From: Meconema thalassinum
Lineage: Eukaryota; Arthropoda; Insecta; Orthoptera; Tettigoniidae
Direction of reading: 5' to 3'
Length of the DNA stretch: 64,000 bases
Assembly: GCA_946902985.2 (NCBI GenBank)
Contig: OX336391.1
Coordinates: 196,170,289 to 196,234,288, forward strand
How positions within the stretch are numbered: the stretch's first letter is position 1; each line of letters starts with the position of its first letter. Below are positions 62,301 to 64,000 of the stretch, in pieces. The position numbers were made by a program, and so were the translations under genes. The notes under the pieces were generated by a model. That model saw only the letters and a list, made by a program, of their open reading frames with translations, had not been told where the DNA came from and ran no database searches.

Positions 62301-64000
62301 ATCGAAAAAGTCCATTAAGGATGGATTTTTGGATATTCATGTTCTGAAGGGGTGTTAAGGGGATAAACTTGCATTTTGTTGAATAAAAATATCTCACGAG
62401 TTGTTTCATTTGGGGATGTGATATTCGGCATATAAACTAATCATTCAAAATAAGCAGACACACGCCTAAGGGTTTATCGATATGGTGTGTATTATGGGGT
62501 GAAAGGGGAGAAAATTGGGGGTTGAAGGATTCTTAACGGAGCATGTACTGTATCTCGTATTCAACATAGGCGATAATTTTGAAATTCAGCGGAAAAAAGC
62601 AGCTTAAAAAATAAGTAAATAGGTGTTCGACCATTTCTTCATAAATCCAATTTAAGGGGTCCATGGGGAGGGGTGAAAATCAGGGGAAAAACAGGAAAGA
62701 AAGTGTCGTAACTGATTGACTCACTTACTCACTCATCAAACTCAGGGGGAAAACAGCTTTATATAAGTAAATAGGTGTTCGACCGTTTTTTTTTTCATAA
62801 ATCCAATTTAAGGGGTTCATGGGGAGGGGTGAAATTCTGAAAAATAAATGAAAGAAAATGTCCTGACTGACTCACTCATTCATCATCGCCCAGCCAATAT
62901 TATTGAAGTTAGAAACATGAAATTTTGGGGATATGTTCGTGGTATGTCGAAAACGTCCACTAAGGAAAGAGTTTTGGATATTCAGGTTCTAAAGAGGTGT
63001 TAAGGGGGGTAAATGTGCATTTCATTGAATAACAATATCTCACGAGTGGTTTCATTTGGGGATGTGATACTTGGCATATATTCTAATCATTAAGAATAAG
63101 CTGACACATGTCTAATGGTTTTTCGATTTGGTGTATATTATGAGGTGAAAGGGATGAAAAGTGAGGGTTGAAAGATTCCAAACGGAGCGTGTATCTCTTA
63201 AACGACATAGGCGAGGAGTTTGATTTTCTCCGAGTTTCAATCAGCTTAAATATAAATAAACGAATAAATAAGTTAATTAAAATAAGTAGGCGTTCGACCG
63301 TTTTTTCATAAATCCAATTTAAGGGGCCTATGGGGAGGGGTGAAATTATGGAAGAAAAACGTCCACCAAGGAAGGATTTTTGGATGTTCACTCTCATCGA
63401 CCAACCAAAACTATTAAAGTTAGAAGAAGGGGTTATGTTTGTTGTGTGTCGAAAAATTCTACTAAGGAGGGATTTTTGGATATTCAGGTTCTAAAGGGGT
63501 GTTAACGGGGTTAAACATGCATTTCATTGAATAACAATATGACACGACTATGACGCGAGCGAAGCGAGGCTAAAAATGAGATGGTGTGTGTCTGTGCATT
63601 ACTCAATCACGCAAGAACCACTGGTCCGATTTACATGAATTTTACATGGAAGTAGCTGATTTACCTGGTTAACATATAGGCTACTTTTGATTTCAATACT
63701 TTGCACTATTTAAAGATGGCGACCATTTTAGTGACGTCACTACACCCTTTGGTTTCAAACTTTCATATTTCCATTTCAAATAAAAAGTGAACGCTAAGAA
63801 ATAGCAAAATTTTGATGGCATATACGAGGTTTAAAATTACATTTTCTATCCAAAAGGTGTCTCCAACGGTTAGCGAATAAAACCTAAATTTGTGCTATAA
63901 AACACGGTCAACGCCGAACGGTGTAGTTGGACAAAATATTCCATCCTTAATCTCCCTCTGCGCAGTACCTCGCTTATCCCCTGGTTTAACTGTCACATTC
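59386..64000 (+). mobile_element. Non-autonomous Helitron, copy 3 (partial)
   Basis: It starts TCTTATATATAAAAG after A59385. The CTAG end, expected about 50 bp beyond the window, is not visible. Its module order equals copy 2. Confidence 0.85.

Larger units (their letters stand above)
59071..64000. repeat. 4981-bp tandem unit, copy 2, cut by the window end
   Basis: Near-identical to 54090-59070. The few differences include a changed segment near 60553 (ACACAAAGGGAGG against ACAAAAAAAGAAAGGG at 55573). Confidence 0.9.

Noticed and set aside
55365..63397. Paired short frames repeated at a 4981-bp offset
   Set aside because: Their conservation only reflects the recent Helitron duplication, and the frames differ between modules of the same element.

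Overview
The window looks like non-genic DNA from a large, repeat-rich animal genome. The evidence is Helitrons, a mariner-like TIR element, several tRNA-headed SINE families, and non-LTR retrotransposons of at least three kinds. An insect is likely. A polyneopteran (cricket, grasshopper or stick-insect type) is my guess from the style of the SINEs and Helitrons, not something the sequence proves. I found no host protein-coding gene. Every convincing coding region belongs to a retrotransposon.

Left flank (1-14037). After about 1.9 kb of unremarkable AT-rich DNA with one tRNA-like relic, there is a SINE with clear target-site duplications (TSDs). Next come three tandem units of about 0.97 kb. 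The third unit is split inside its (TA)n tract by a non-autonomous Helitron (5343-8928) and, four bases further on, by a 2.1-kb mariner-like TIR element (8933-11042). The TIR element carries a nested SINE. The rest of unit 3 resumes at 11043. A decayed RTE-like LINE (12430-13330, minus) follows.

Centre (14038-52233). A 31-bp satellite runs in one orientation for 38 kb. Once insertions are removed it makes up about 25 kb, or roughly 800 monomers. Variant-monomer spacings are exact multiples of 31 bp (5, 7, 13, 18, 20 and 27 monomers), so the array has grown by block duplication. Insertions into it, nearly all with TSDs made from satellite sequence, are: one SINE; LINE A (plus) with LINE B nested inside it; a nearly full-length related LINE C (minus); a 4.0-kb non-coding element with TG...CA ends; and a 3'-terminal CR1/L2-like LINE fragment now present five times because it was amplified with the satellite. 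Four of those five copies lie in two tandem blocks of 3707 bp.

Right flank (52234-64000). This holds a duplicated block of unknown type with a SINE between its copies, then an old Helitron-type 3' module interrupted by a SINE, then a tandem array (period 4981 bp) of [315-bp spacer + 4.67-kb Helitron]. The second Helitron runs off the window edge.

Together the features show a satellite array acting as a sink for transposons and repeatedly rearranging. I found no CRISPR array, operon, bacterial-type system or obviously new protein machinery. The most unusual material is the satellite and its co-amplified LINE fragments, the tandem Helitron array, and the unclassified 4.0-kb insertion.
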